A DNA stretch of 32,285 bases, from IMG/VR virus record IMGVR_UViG_3300034109_000192, positions 1 to 32,285 of that record, one strand, 5' to 3'. The translations under genes and the position numbers were made by a program. This stretch comes from a virus. Below, piece after piece: positions 23,451-29,339 of this stretch. Below the pieces are notes generated by a model. The model was given only the letters and a program-made list of their open reading frames with translations, did no database searches and was not told the origin of the DNA. Every line of letters starts with the position of its first letter. Position 1 is the stretch's first letter.

Positions 23451-24839
23451 TCAGGTCCAACCGTTGGCGGCAACCCGCTTGACATCACGTTTTTGTGCAA
23501 AGTTACTGCCCTGTCCTGGGCTGTCGATGTGAAGCATCAGGTACTGGAGCGCCTCAGCCACGTGCGAGTGCTTATTCTTCTCGATGTCCCCGTCGCCCTT
23601 GGGCTTGTACCGGTACCCGCCCATCATGGCGGCCTTGAGTTGCGTACAACGGGGGTCGATGAGGAACCCCGGGTCGCCGTCCACCTGACGCATGAGGAAC
23701 GCATCCACCGCGTTGATACGCGCCGAGACGCTGTTGGTCCGCGCCGAGATGACCTTCAACCCCTCCGCCTTGATGATATCCACCGCGCTGCGCTCGTCGG
23801 TCTGCGCCCGTTGCGTACCTGCCGGGTCGGTTACAACCAGTATGGGAGCCCCCGGAAACCGTTCATAGATGCGCGGTTTGAGTATCGTACGCACGAACCG
23901 CTGCACGCCCATATCAAACGATACACACTCGTCTAGAATCAGTGCGCGCCCACGCGGGTCCTGCTGCCCAATGACCGCCGCCGGGGTAAGGCCTAAGTCC
24001 ATCCCGATGATTACAGGTCGAACGCCGTTCATGATGGGCGTTAACTGCGACTTAGCCATGTGGTAGTCGGGTCGGAAGTACTTGTAGATGGGTGTGCCCG
24101 CGAGCGACAGCCCGTACTCGCCGTCGATGTAGACCCGGATGTAGTCGTCCCCGCGACCTTGAGTGTCGTAGTACCCGTCGGGCAGGTTCTCGATGTTCTC
24201 GGCGTAGGGACTGCGTCCGGACGGCTGCTTGAACACCTCCCACCCATTGTTGTTGGGCGACACGCCGTCTTTGGGGTCCAGTCCTTCCATCTGGTAGAAC
24301 CACCAAGTGTCCATGGTTGGCGGGTTGGTATCGCCCCACATTCCGTGCCACGTCGGCCCGCCGTCCTTCTTGGAGGGAAAGCGTCCGATGCGCTTGGACA
24401 TTGCGTCCACGATGTCGGGGTGGATATCGCGGCACTCGTTGAACCACGCGCCGGTAAGTTCCAGCGAGTTCAGGTTGGCAACGTCATCCGCATCGTCAAG
24501 GGCGCGGAACATGATTTCGCACTCGACGTCCCCGACGTTGAAGAAGTACGTCTTGGTCGTACGCATGAACTGCCCGCAGTCGCCCGGCGGAAACCAGTCG
24601 AGGAACGTCTTGATGGTGGTGTCCTGCAACTGCCGCGCAGTCTCGCGGACGACCGCGAAGCGGGTGCGCCTCTTGCCCCGCTCGTCTGGCATCTGCATGG
24701 ACGCACGCCGGATAATCTCGAAGCAGCACGTGACGCTCTTGCCCGAGCCGACAGGCCCCATAAGCACGCGCATCTTGGCGTCAGCCGCCATGAACTTCTT
24801 GCCCGTAGGCGGAGGCGTGTAGTCGATTTCAAGCGCCAT
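23451..24839 (-). CDS. terL: Terminase large subunit
   Basis: The protein has 462 residues from ATG 24839, preferred over TTG 24848. It has Walker A GPVGSGKS at about 28-35, a Walker B-like LTGAWFNE at about 128-135, and FRALDDADDVANLNS between them. The C-terminal nuclease half has IIGMDLGLTP, an ILVVTDPAGTQ strand and HVAEALQYLML near the end; its acidic residues would hold the metal ions. It powers packaging through the portal and cuts the DNA. The start overlaps the 73-residue gene by 11 bp. The gene is followed by an intrinsic terminator. Confidence 0.93.
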   Translation of the reverse strand: MALEIDYTPPPTGKKFMAADAKMRVLMGPVGSGKSVTCCFEIIRRASMQMPDERGKRRTRFAVVRETARQLQDTTIKTFLDWFPPGDCGQFMRTTKTYFFNVGDVECEIMFRALDDADDVANLNSLELTGAWFNECRDIHPDIVDAMSKRIGRFPSKKDGGPTWHGMWGDTNPPTMDTWWFYQMEGLDPKDGVSPNNNGWEVFKQPSGRSPYAENIENLPDGYYDTQGRGDDYIRVYIDGEYGLSLAGTPIYKYFRPDYHMAKSQLTPIMNGVRPVIIGMDLGLTPAAVIGQQDPRGRALILDECVSFDMGVQRFVRTILKPRIYERFPGAPILVVTDPAGTQRAQTDERSAVDIIKAEGLKVISARTNSVSARINAVDAFLMRQVDGDPGFLIDPRCTQLKAAMMGGYRYKPKGDGDIEKNKHSHVAEALQYLMLHIDSPGQGSNFAQKRDVKRVAANGWT

Positions 24840-25050
24840 CGGACGCAAGTTCCACGAGTTGGACCACGAACGCCCGGGTCTTCTTGCCGTTGCGCTTGGT
24901 CTTGGCTATCTGCGTCCGGAACGAAATCCCGGCGTCTTTCAACGCAGCGGTGAAGTTGTGGTACTCCACGGAGTTGTCGAACACTGCGGCTTCGTAGCCG
25001 TCATACGTCGTGTGAAACCGCCTGCTCAAGTGCAGGGGAAGCGTCAGCAT
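24829..25050 (-). CDS. Small gene between the terminase subunits
   Basis: The protein has 73 residues from ATG 25050, with SD GGAG 7 nt upstream. It overlaps the small terminase by 50 bp and the large terminase by 11 bp. The C-terminal half is basic (FRTQIAKTKRNGKKTRAFVV). The alternative longer frame through the small terminase gene has no support. The family is not recognised; a small packaging or nucleic-acid-binding protein is possible. Confidence 0.6.
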   Translation of the reverse strand: MLTLPLHLSRRFHTTYDGYEAAVFDNSVEYHNFTAALKDAGISFRTQIAKTKRNGKKTRAFVVQLVELASDGA

Positions 25051-25492
25051 AGTCTGTCTCCGTGAGGTCGATAACGCGTGCATCCTCGGGCGAATTGCCG
25101 AGGTTGATGGTGATGCGTACTCCCGCGCCGCCCTGCCCGTTGTCGGTGCTGTCCTTGGGCTCAAGCCCGGCCCACTTGACCGTCGACTTGATGAGGTCGG
25201 CCTTGACCGCAGGCGACACGCCCGGGTCGTGGATGAGGAGGTAGGAGGTGCTGAGGAGTTCCTCTGCCTGCGCCCGCGCCTTGAGCCGGAACGTGAGGCC
25301 CTTGTCGCGGATTTCACCACGCAGGATTTCGACCTTTTTGAGGAACACCGGGTCGGCTTTGTAGCCAAGCATATCGCTAGCGGTCAGGTTATGCCGGGTC
25401 ATGACCTCGGCCATCGTCTCGCCACTGCCCTCAAGCGTCAGCGCGACGTCAAACGCAAGCCGGTCGGACCACTTGGTCAAGCCAGTTCTCAT
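25001..25492 (-). CDS. Terminase small subunit, probable
   Basis: The protein has 163 residues. The N-terminus contains a helix-turn-helix-like part (DVALTLEGSGETMAEVMTRH followed by NLTASDMLGY), then a long helical segment (FRLKARAQAEELLSTSYLLI) suited to oligomerisation. The C-terminus is a beta segment (GAGVRITINLGNSPEDARVI) and an acidic tail. This layout and the position ahead of the large terminase fit a small subunit that recognises phage DNA. No convincing SD precedes ATG 25492. Confidence 0.75.
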   Translation of the reverse strand: MRTGLTKWSDRLAFDVALTLEGSGETMAEVMTRHNLTASDMLGYKADPVFLKKVEILRGEIRDKGLTFRLKARAQAEELLSTSYLLIHDPGVSPAVKADLIKSTVKWAGLEPKDSTDNGQGGAGVRITINLGNSPEDARVIDLTETDYADASPALEQAVSHDV

Positions 25493-25523
25493 GCGTAAGT
25501 TATATCAAGGCTGGTGAAGATGG

Positions 25524-25880
25524 TCAACTGCCAAGGCGTTTCTTGTGTTCGCGCCAATGGAGTATGCGGTGACAGTTCGAACAGAGCGGGATGCACTTGG
25601 ACTCTGCTTCACGTATCGCGGCTGGAAGGTTGTTGTTGCGTAGCAACAGGTTTATCGAGCGTTTGTTCTTGCGTACCACGTGATGGAAGTCGATGACTGC
25701 TGGATGTGATGCGCCGCATTTCTTGCAGGCTTTGCCGGCCTTGTACGCCACCCACGCTTGTCGTAATGCCTGCTTTCGGACCGCAGCCCGCTTGATGTAC
25801 CGGGGGGCATTTTCCTGGTAGTGCTTGCGGGAGTAGCCCGGCTGCTTAGCCCGTGCAATATCTTTGTCTTTGTACGGCAT
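25524..25880 (-). CDS. HNH endonuclease
   Basis: The protein has 118 residues from ATG 25880; the TTG at 25901 gives a longer form. The zinc-binding Cys pairs are C52-x2-C55 and C100-x2-C103. The nuclease core has DFHH at 64-67 and the block LCSNCHRILH with N102, H104 and H108. The first 50 residues are basic and probably bind DNA. HNH nucleases beside terminase genes often help process DNA ends in packaging; a free-standing homing-type nuclease is the alternative. The gene is the first of the minus-strand module. Confidence 0.85.
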   Translation of the reverse strand: MPYKDKDIARAKQPGYSRKHYQENAPRYIKRAAVRKQALRQAWVAYKAGKACKKCGASHPAVIDFHHVVRKNKRSINLLLRNNNLPAAIREAESKCIPLCSNCHRILHWREHKKRLGS

Positions 25881-26117
25881 GGGGGTGGAGTATAGCAGCA
25901 ATTCAGTGCGCGCAATGTACTTACAAACTTTACATCGTTGAAAAATTGGGTCGTGTTATGTGCGGTTTACTACCTACACGGGGGGGCCTGCGTCGCCAGT
26001 CCATGTACCCCCCCTCCCCCACCCGCCCATGCGGGCGCGAGCCGCCCGCGACGCCTGCCGCGACGCCTGCCGCGACGCCTGCTGAACCGCTAAAACTGCC
26101 GCCGAAACTGGGCAAAC
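25881..26117. other. Divergent intergenic control region
   Basis: This lies between the leftward late genes and the rightward early genes. It contains ACTTACAAACTTTACAT at 25919-25935, which recurs inverted at 27256-27273 with one extra A. It also has a G-tract near 25981-25987, a C-rich tract at about 26006-26027, and a 12-bp tandem repeat. No credible gene is seen; the frames across it are proline- or glycine-rich artefacts. Confidence 0.65.
26047..26082. repeat. 12-bp tandem repeat, three perfect copies
   Basis: CGCGACGCCTGC is repeated three times head to tail, ending 36 bp before the -35 box of the early promoter. It is non-coding by my reading. It may bind a protein or be a slippage product. 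Confidence 0.9.
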
Positions 26118-26146
26118 TTGACACGGTAACGGATTGGTGCTTTACT
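26118..26146 (+). promoter_or_regulatory. Early promoter P1
   Basis: The -35 box TTGACA is at 26118-26123 and the -10 box TTTACT at 26141-26146, 17 bp apart. The predicted start near 26153 leaves a leader of about 75 nt before ATG 26229. The -35 context (AACTTGACACGG) is repeated at the second promoter at 27608. Confidence 0.75.
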
Positions 26147-26228
26147 TGAATCGTCGGCGGCGCAAGCCTAACCCGACACCGGAAGCCACCGCGCAACCGG
26201 AGTTCCTTAACAACCTGATAGGTGCAAT

Positions 26229-26492
26229 ATGAGCGACAAGCTCACATGGGTCCCGGTGTCCCTTAACACGCCGGAACTGGTGGACCTCAACCAGAGCCGT
26301 ATCACGGCTGAAGGGGTCGCCGCCGAACGCCGCAAGGTGTTTGTGGAAAAGGCCACCGCGCATCTGGCGAGCAAGGGTGTCACCGCGCCCGCCGGAACGC
26401 GTCTGGTGTTCTCCTTCAACTACGGGGTGGCCATCGCGTTTGCCCCGATAGCGAAGGGCGGTAAGGGTGGCAAGAGTTCCATCGAACTCTAG
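26229..26492 (+). CDS. Small early protein, first gene after P1
   Basis: The protein has 87 residues with a weak SD (AGGT) before ATG. It has an N-terminal helical part (ITAEGVAAERRKVFVEKATA), then AGTRLVFSFNYGVAIAFAPIA and a Gly/Lys C-terminus ending SSIEL. The C-terminal strand-like part resembles that of the first gene behind the second promoter (LLFGYRFGNFAIAVV, ending NAISL), suggesting distant paralogues. Function unknown. Early position and small size fit a host-takeover or regulatory protein, which is inference. Confidence 0.7.
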   Translation: MSDKLTWVPVSLNTPELVDLNQSRITAEGVAAERRKVFVEKATAHLASKGVTAPAGTRLVFSFNYGVAIAFAPIAKGGKGGKSSIEL

Positions 26493-26503
26493 CCAAACGG
26501 GAA

Positions 26504-26525
26504 GGGGCGGCCACGAGGCCGCCCC
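26504..26525 (+). promoter_or_regulatory. Intergenic hairpin upstream of 30-nt repeated leader, copy 1
   Basis: A perfect 9-bp stem GGGGCGGCC/GGCCGCCCC with an ACGA loop is followed directly by the leader with the strong SD AGGAG (26522-26551). The same leader follows a different hairpin at 26829-26851. No T-tract is present, so RNA stability or processing is more likely than termination. Confidence 0.75.
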
Positions 26526-26548
26526 GACCTTAACCGAGGAGAAGTGTA

Positions 26549-26821
26549 ATGCCGAAGAGAACGAAGCAGCGCGACCGGGACGCGGAAATCCTGGCCGAGC
26601 AGGAACGCGTGTTGCGGCAGATTGGGGAACTGGAAGCAATCTACATGGCACTGCCGTTGACGCGTGGCCAATGGGAAGAAATCAAGGCTGCGCGGGCGCA
26701 GATTCCGAACCCGGAACGAGACGCCGAGGTCGCCGCAGCAGTGATTCGCGCGAGGAAGCGATTTGCATCCATCGCGTTTGCGACGAAGCAGTACGCCGAC
26801 ACTAACGCGGCGCTGCTGTAA
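26549..26821 (+). CDS. Small early protein, charged helical
   Basis: The protein has 90 residues. A Lys/Arg-rich N-terminus leads to a helical region (RDAEILAEQERVLRQIGELE) and then LTRGQWEEIKAARAQIPNPE with a second basic helix. This is compatible with a coiled coil or a nucleic-acid-binding protein. The SD is AGGAG, 8 nt before ATG, in the 30-nt leader shared with the next gene. The family is not recognised. Confidence 0.75.
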   Translation: MPKRTKQRDRDAEILAEQERVLRQIGELEAIYMALPLTRGQWEEIKAARAQIPNPERDAEVAAAVIRARKRFASIAFATKQYADTNAALL

Positions 26822-26828
26822 ACCGGAA

Positions 26829-26851
26829 GGGGAGGGACCACCAACCTCCCC
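26829..26851 (+). promoter_or_regulatory. Intergenic hairpin upstream of 30-nt repeated leader, copy 2
   Basis: A 7-bp stem GGGGAGG/CCTCCCC with a 9-nt loop precedes a leader (26848-26877) identical over 30 nt to 26522-26551. The stem sequence differs from copy 1 but the structure is kept, so pairing rather than sequence may be what matters. Confidence 0.7.
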
Positions 26852-26874
26852 GACCTTAACCGAGGAGAAGTGTA

Positions 26875-27030
26875 ATGGCTATGAAAGTCTACATTGGTAG
26901 GTTCGTAAAACTCCGGTTTGGACCTCGCCGCTACTGGCGAACGGAGTACTGCCGAGTCGGTCACCTGATACTCTGCACCACGCGGGTGTTGGGCAACTGG
27001 TACTGGATTCACAGCAAGCGAGGGTTCTAA
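26875..27030 (+). CDS. 51-residue basic aromatic early protein
   Basis: The protein starts MAMKVYIGRFVKLRFGPRRY from ATG 26875 with SD AGGAG in the repeated leader and ends with TAA 27030. It is rich in Arg, Trp and Tyr (RYWRTEYCRVGHLIL, GNWYWIHSKRGF), so it could bind RNA or DNA or a protein. It is followed 9 bp later by an intrinsic terminator. The family is not recognised. Confidence 0.7.
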   Translation: MAMKVYIGRFVKLRFGPRRYWRTEYCRVGHLILCTTRVLGNWYWIHSKRGF

Positions 27031-27038
27031 CTTTACAG

Positions 27039-27068
27039 CCCCGGGTTAACAGCCCGGGGTTTCTTTTT
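27039..27068 (+). terminator. Intrinsic terminator of first early unit
   Basis: The stem CCCCGGG (27039-27045) pairs with CCCGGGG (27053-27059), loop TTAACAG, followed by TTTCTTTTT. It resembles the minus-strand terminator after the large terminase, which shares CCCCGGGTTAAC. Confidence 0.9.
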
Positions 27069-27248
27069 GTCATGTCTTAAACCTAACACTCACCGGGGCT
27101 CTTTCTTACTCCCATACGTCGGGGGGTCCTCGCTTGCCTGACAATCCGCGCGTATTATACTTAATGGCTTAGCATACATGACACAATCTAAATGCCTCGG
27201 CAACAATCTATCCGAAACTTGACGCGAAATTTGAAATTTACCTCGTCT

Positions 27249-27264
27249 ACTTTACATGTAAAGT
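27249..27264. repeat. 16-bp perfect palindrome, copy 1
   Basis: ACTTTACATGTAAAGT is self-complementary and is repeated exactly at 27381-27396. It is preceded by TGAAATTT-type sequence in both copies. It is a likely dimeric repressor or activator site. The copy here overlaps the 18-nt element that recurs inverted at 25919-25935. Confidence 0.85.
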
Positions 27265-27316
27265 TTTGTAAGTGCTTGATTTGCCACAAGTAACCAGCAA
27301 GTACTGAAGAAGAGTG

Positions 27317-27339
27317 ATATAAATAATATAAATAATATA
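27317..27339. repeat. A/T tandem repeat, possible unwinding element
   Basis: The 9-mer ATATAAATA occurs twice, with a third partial copy ATATA. It lies between the two palindromes in the most AT-rich part of the region, as expected for an easily melted element. Confidence 0.7.
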
Positions 27340-27380
27340 CTGTTTTTGTGTATACCCTTTTAGCGATTTTTGAAATTTCG

Positions 27381-27396
27381 ACTTTACATGTAAAGT
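27381..27396. repeat. 16-bp perfect palindrome, copy 2
   Basis: It is identical to the palindrome at 27249-27264 and 132 bp away from it, flanked by a different downstream sequence. Confidence 0.85.
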
Positions 27397-27607
27397 GCTA
27401 TAACCCCAACTCTGTAGCGCCTTATTACTTCAAAAAACTTAGATTATTTAGATTGTTGCCCCCAACCCCTTGATTCCTATAGCATTTTCACGATATATAC
27501 ACCTTAGATTGTACATAGATTGTTCCGCAACTACTTAGATTGTGTAATCTTGAGGTTACCACCACAACCCTAACCCCTCCCCCCTACCCCCCTCCCCTTC
27601 CCCGAAC

Positions 27608-27636
27608 TTGACACGGCGACCGGGCCGTGCTGTAAT
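27608..27636 (+). promoter_or_regulatory. Early promoter P2
   Basis: TTGACA at 27608-27613 and TGTAAT at 27631-27636 are 17 bp apart. The context ACTTGACACGG matches P1. An 8-bp inverted repeat (GGCGACCG at 27615-27622 and CGGTCGCC at 27650-27657) spans the -10 region and could be an operator. The predicted leader is about 70 nt. Confidence 0.8.
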
Positions 27637-27714
27637 GTTCTGGCCTCGGCGGTCGCCCCGCTGATGGCGCAAAGAAGTGTATAGTAAAAACTTAACATGG
27701 AGCACTAGACTAAT

Positions 27715-27996
27715 ATGTCAACCAAAGCAAAGCCGAACTTCGTGGCTGTCAACGAAGGGTCCCTCTCCTCCGATGCCCAGTCGCTTCTCGCCAAGAAGCG
27801 TGAGGCCGATAAGCAGTCCGCTGCTTACCGTGCGGAGTTGGAGGCCATCGTCACCAAGGCCGCTATCGCCAAGGGCCTCGTCAAGGCCGACCAGACGCTT
27901 CTGTTCGGTTACCGCTTCGGCAACTTCGCCATCGCGGTGGTGAACAAGGCCGATGTGGAGGCCAAGAGCGCTTCCAAGAACGCCATCTCGCTGTAA
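27715..27996 (+). CDS. Small early protein, first gene after P2
   Basis: The protein has 93 residues. A Lys/Glu/Ala-rich helical N-terminal half (LLAKKREADKQSAAYRAELE) is followed by LLFGYRFGNFAIAVVNKADV and an end of NAISL. The second half is similar in pattern to the P1 leader gene at 26229. The SD is weak (GGAG 12 nt upstream of ATG 27715). It is the first gene of a long rightward unit. Function unknown. Confidence 0.75.
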   Translation: MSTKAKPNFVAVNEGSLSSDAQSLLAKKREADKQSAAYRAELEAIVTKAAIAKGLVKADQTLLFGYRFGNFAIAVVNKADVEAKSASKNAISL

Positions 27997-28072
27997 TCGT
28001 CAACCCCCAACATCCTGAGCATGATGTAAAACTGCTCACTCACTACACATTACACAACTGAGGTATACACCG

Positions 28073-28306
28073 ATGAAGTTGACAGTAGACGAACTGTACG
28101 CCAAGTACCTGACTGCCAAGCAGGAGGCCGATGATGCCTTGCGGGTTTACACTGCTGCTCTTGAGGCCGCTAAGACCGGGGAGTCGCCCACCGCGTATTC
28201 CTACGACCACTCTTGGAACAACCTCCGCTACTCCGAACAGGTCATGAGGGACGCATGGCGCAACTGGCAGAAGGCCAAGCATGGCCCCAAGTGGGGGATG
28301 CAGTGA
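28073..28306 (+). CDS. Small helical early protein
   Basis: The protein has 77 residues with SD GAGGT 8 nt before ATG. It is Ala/Glu/Tyr-rich and probably mostly helical (DELYAKYLTAKQEADDALRV), with an aromatic C-terminal half (SWNNLRYSEQVMRDAWRNWQ). Its stop overlaps the next start as TGATG. The family is not recognised. Confidence 0.7.
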   Translation: MKLTVDELYAKYLTAKQEADDALRVYTAALEAAKTGESPTAYSYDHSWNNLRYSEQVMRDAWRNWQKAKHGPKWGMQ

Positions 28307-28551
28307 TGCTCTGCTTCATGTCCAAGACCAACACGGCCCTTGTGCCGCTCAACGCAGCGGTGAAGTCTCTGGAACTTTACGCCCTGTCCAAGTACGAGGA
28401 GGGTGGCCACTGGGTCTACGAGACCTACAGCACGGACGACTACATGGCTGAACTCCAGACTGCCAATGGCAATCTCGACGAGGCCAAGACGCTTCTGCGT
28501 CGGTACTGGCAGCGGTGCAACGAACAGCAAGCCGAAACTCGGTGGGAGTGA
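28306..28551 (+). CDS. Small early protein
   Basis: The protein has 81 residues from ATG 28306, coupled to the previous gene as TGATG. ATG 28318 (MSKTNTALVPL) is an alternative start. It is helical, with LNAAVKSLELYALSKYEEGG, DYMAELQTANGNLDEAKTLL and a Gln/Arg end. The family is not recognised. Confidence 0.65.
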   Translation: MLCFMSKTNTALVPLNAAVKSLELYALSKYEEGGHWVYETYSTDDYMAELQTANGNLDEAKTLLRRYWQRCNEQQAETRWE

Positions 28552-28553
28552 AC

Positions 28554-28706
28554 ATGGAACCCTACGACATCAAGGTCATGCTGACCAACAACGGATTCTG
28601 GTACACCTACTGGTACTTGACTGGGCACAGGTACTGCGTGAGGAAGTACGCCCTCTGGCTGATGTGGGTGGCGTACTGGGCTAAGTGGCCCGACCACGCT
28701 CCCTGA
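28554..28706 (+). CDS. 50-residue aromatic-rich protein upstream of ribozyme
   Basis: The protein starts MEPYDIKVMLTNNGFWYTYW, with SD GGGAG 5 nt upstream, and is very rich in Trp and Tyr (ALWLMWVAYWAKW). The C-terminal half could be membrane-associated. Its stop is 5 nt before the hammerhead ribozyme, so cleavage would leave this coding region at the 3' end of the upstream RNA piece. The family is not recognised. Confidence 0.65.
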   Translation: MEPYDIKVMLTNNGFWYTYWYLTGHRYCVRKYALWLMWVAYWAKWPDHAP

Positions 28707-28710
28707 TACA

Positions 28711-28760
28711 GGTCGAAACGCCGAGAGGCGTAGTGGCGTGATGCGCCACCTGATGAGACC
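28711..28760 (+). ncRNA. Type II hammerhead ribozyme
   Basis: All core parts are present in type II order. Stem II 5' strand GGUC is at 28711-28714 and GAAA at 28715-28718. Stem III CGCC/GGCG is at 28719-28722 and 28727-28730 with GNRA loop GAGA. U28731 pairs with the last A of GAAA and the cleavage-site nucleotide is A28732. Stem I GUGGCG/CGCCAC (28733-28738, 28744-28749) has loop UGAUG. CUGAUGA is at 28750-28756 and the stem II 3' strand GACC at 28757-28760 pairs with GGUC. Cleavage is predicted after A28732. Stem II is only 4 bp. It lies between the 50-residue gene (stop 28706) and the gene at 28788. Confidence 0.93.
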
Positions 28761-28787
28761 ATTCTACAACATACGGAGATACGAAGT

Positions 28788-29039
28788 ATGGCTGAGGTCA
28801 ACAAGGCGAAGAAGAACCAGTCCACCCACAACAAGGGCAAGTACACGGCTCAGTACGGCATCACTTGGAACAACAAGCGTCGTGCCATCACCAAGCACCT
28901 GACGGCTCTCAAGGCCGCTCTGGTCAACGCCACCACGGAATCGGGAGTTCTGTGGGAGCGCAAGACTCGGAACATCACCGCTGCCATCGCTGCGGCGGAG
29001 GCGGCTCTCAAGTCCCTGCCGCTCAAGAAGGGGGGCTGA
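28788..29039 (+). CDS. Small basic early protein downstream of ribozyme
   Basis: The protein has 83 residues. It is Lys/Asn/Thr-rich at the N-terminus (AEVNKAKKNQSTHNKGKY) with an Ala/Leu-rich helix later (KHLTALKAALVNATTESG, ITAAIAAAEAALKSLPLKKG). The SD is GGAG about 10 nt upstream. After ribozyme cleavage this gene would be near the new 5' end, whose first nucleotides form the stable stem I hairpin. The family is not recognised. Confidence 0.7.
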   Translation: MAEVNKAKKNQSTHNKGKYTAQYGITWNNKRRAITKHLTALKAALVNATTESGVLWERKTRNITAAIAAAEAALKSLPLKKGG

Positions 29040-29042
29040 CCC

Positions 29043-29186
29043 ATGCTCCCCTACATCGGTCTGGCGTTCGTCATCGGTGGGTGTGTGATGTTCTCGGCAG
29101 GGAACGCGATGGCTTCGGCTGTCGTGCTCATGTCGTCCATCCTCACCGTCGTCATCGGTGTCCTGTTCATGTTCGTGGAGGACTGA
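29043..29186 (+). CDS. 47-residue membrane microprotein, copy 1
   Basis: MLPYIGLAFVIGGCVMF then SAGNAMASAVVLMSS and VVIGVLFMFVED: two hydrophobic segments with little charge, ending in an acidic tail. The next gene encodes a paralogue, with the same start (MxPYI), Gly-Gly turn and E-D end. The stop-to-start junction of this gene and of the next one reads GACTGACCCATG. Function unknown; a small membrane or lysis-control protein is possible. Confidence 0.75.
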   Translation: MLPYIGLAFVIGGCVMFSAGNAMASAVVLMSSILTVVIGVLFMFVED

Positions 29187-29189
29187 CCC

Positions 29190-29336
29190 ATGTTCCCGTA
29201 CATCAGGTTCCTGTTTTGCGTCGGCGGCGGCGTGTTCTTCGGTAGGGGGATAGAGACCGGCAATTACGGCATGGCCCTCTACGGCGTTCTCGGTGTAGTC
29301 ATCGCTTCCCTGCTGCTCATGGTCGAGGAGGACTGA
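29190..29336 (+). CDS. 48-residue membrane microprotein, copy 2
   Basis: MFPYIRFLFCVGGGVFFGRG, then a Gly-rich turn and GVLGVVIASLLLMVEED. It is the paralogue of the previous gene, with two hydrophobic segments in the same place and the same acidic end. The SD GGAGG is 8 nt upstream, encoded by the VED codons of the previous gene. Confidence 0.75.
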   Translation: MFPYIRFLFCVGGGVFFGRGIETGNYGMALYGVLGVVIASLLLMVEED

Positions 29337-29339
29337 CCC

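Larger units (their letters stand above)
27069..27607. other. AT-rich iteron and palindrome region (origin or control region)
   Basis: About 540 bp without a gene. A TAGATTGT-type element occurs seven times: inverted at 27183-27192 and 27202-27211, and direct at 27438-27445, 27448-27457, 27503-27512, 27515-27524 and 27534-27543. Two perfect 16-bp palindromes and an ATATAAATA tandem repeat lie between the two groups. A C-rich tract at 27573-27604 sits just before promoter P2. This architecture (iterons, palindromes, AT-rich unwinding-like DNA) is what many replication origins look like, but a multi-operator control region would look similar. No rep gene is next to it. Confidence 0.6.

Noticed and set aside
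23278-23460. N-terminal extension of the portal frame
   Set aside because: It would translate through the intrinsic terminator and the TTGACA/TATACT promoter; ATG 23277 gives a normal portal start.
25853-26149. Plus- and minus-strand frames over the divergent region
   Set aside because: They are made of the 12-bp tandem repeat and G/C tracts, have no SD, and overlap promoter P1.
27219-27247. TTGACG promoter-like sequence in the AT-rich gap
   Set aside because: No -10-like hexamer at the right distance.
27697-27708. Three-codon minigene (ATG GAG CAC TAG) before the P2 leader gene
   Set aside because: Too short to support; no clear SD.
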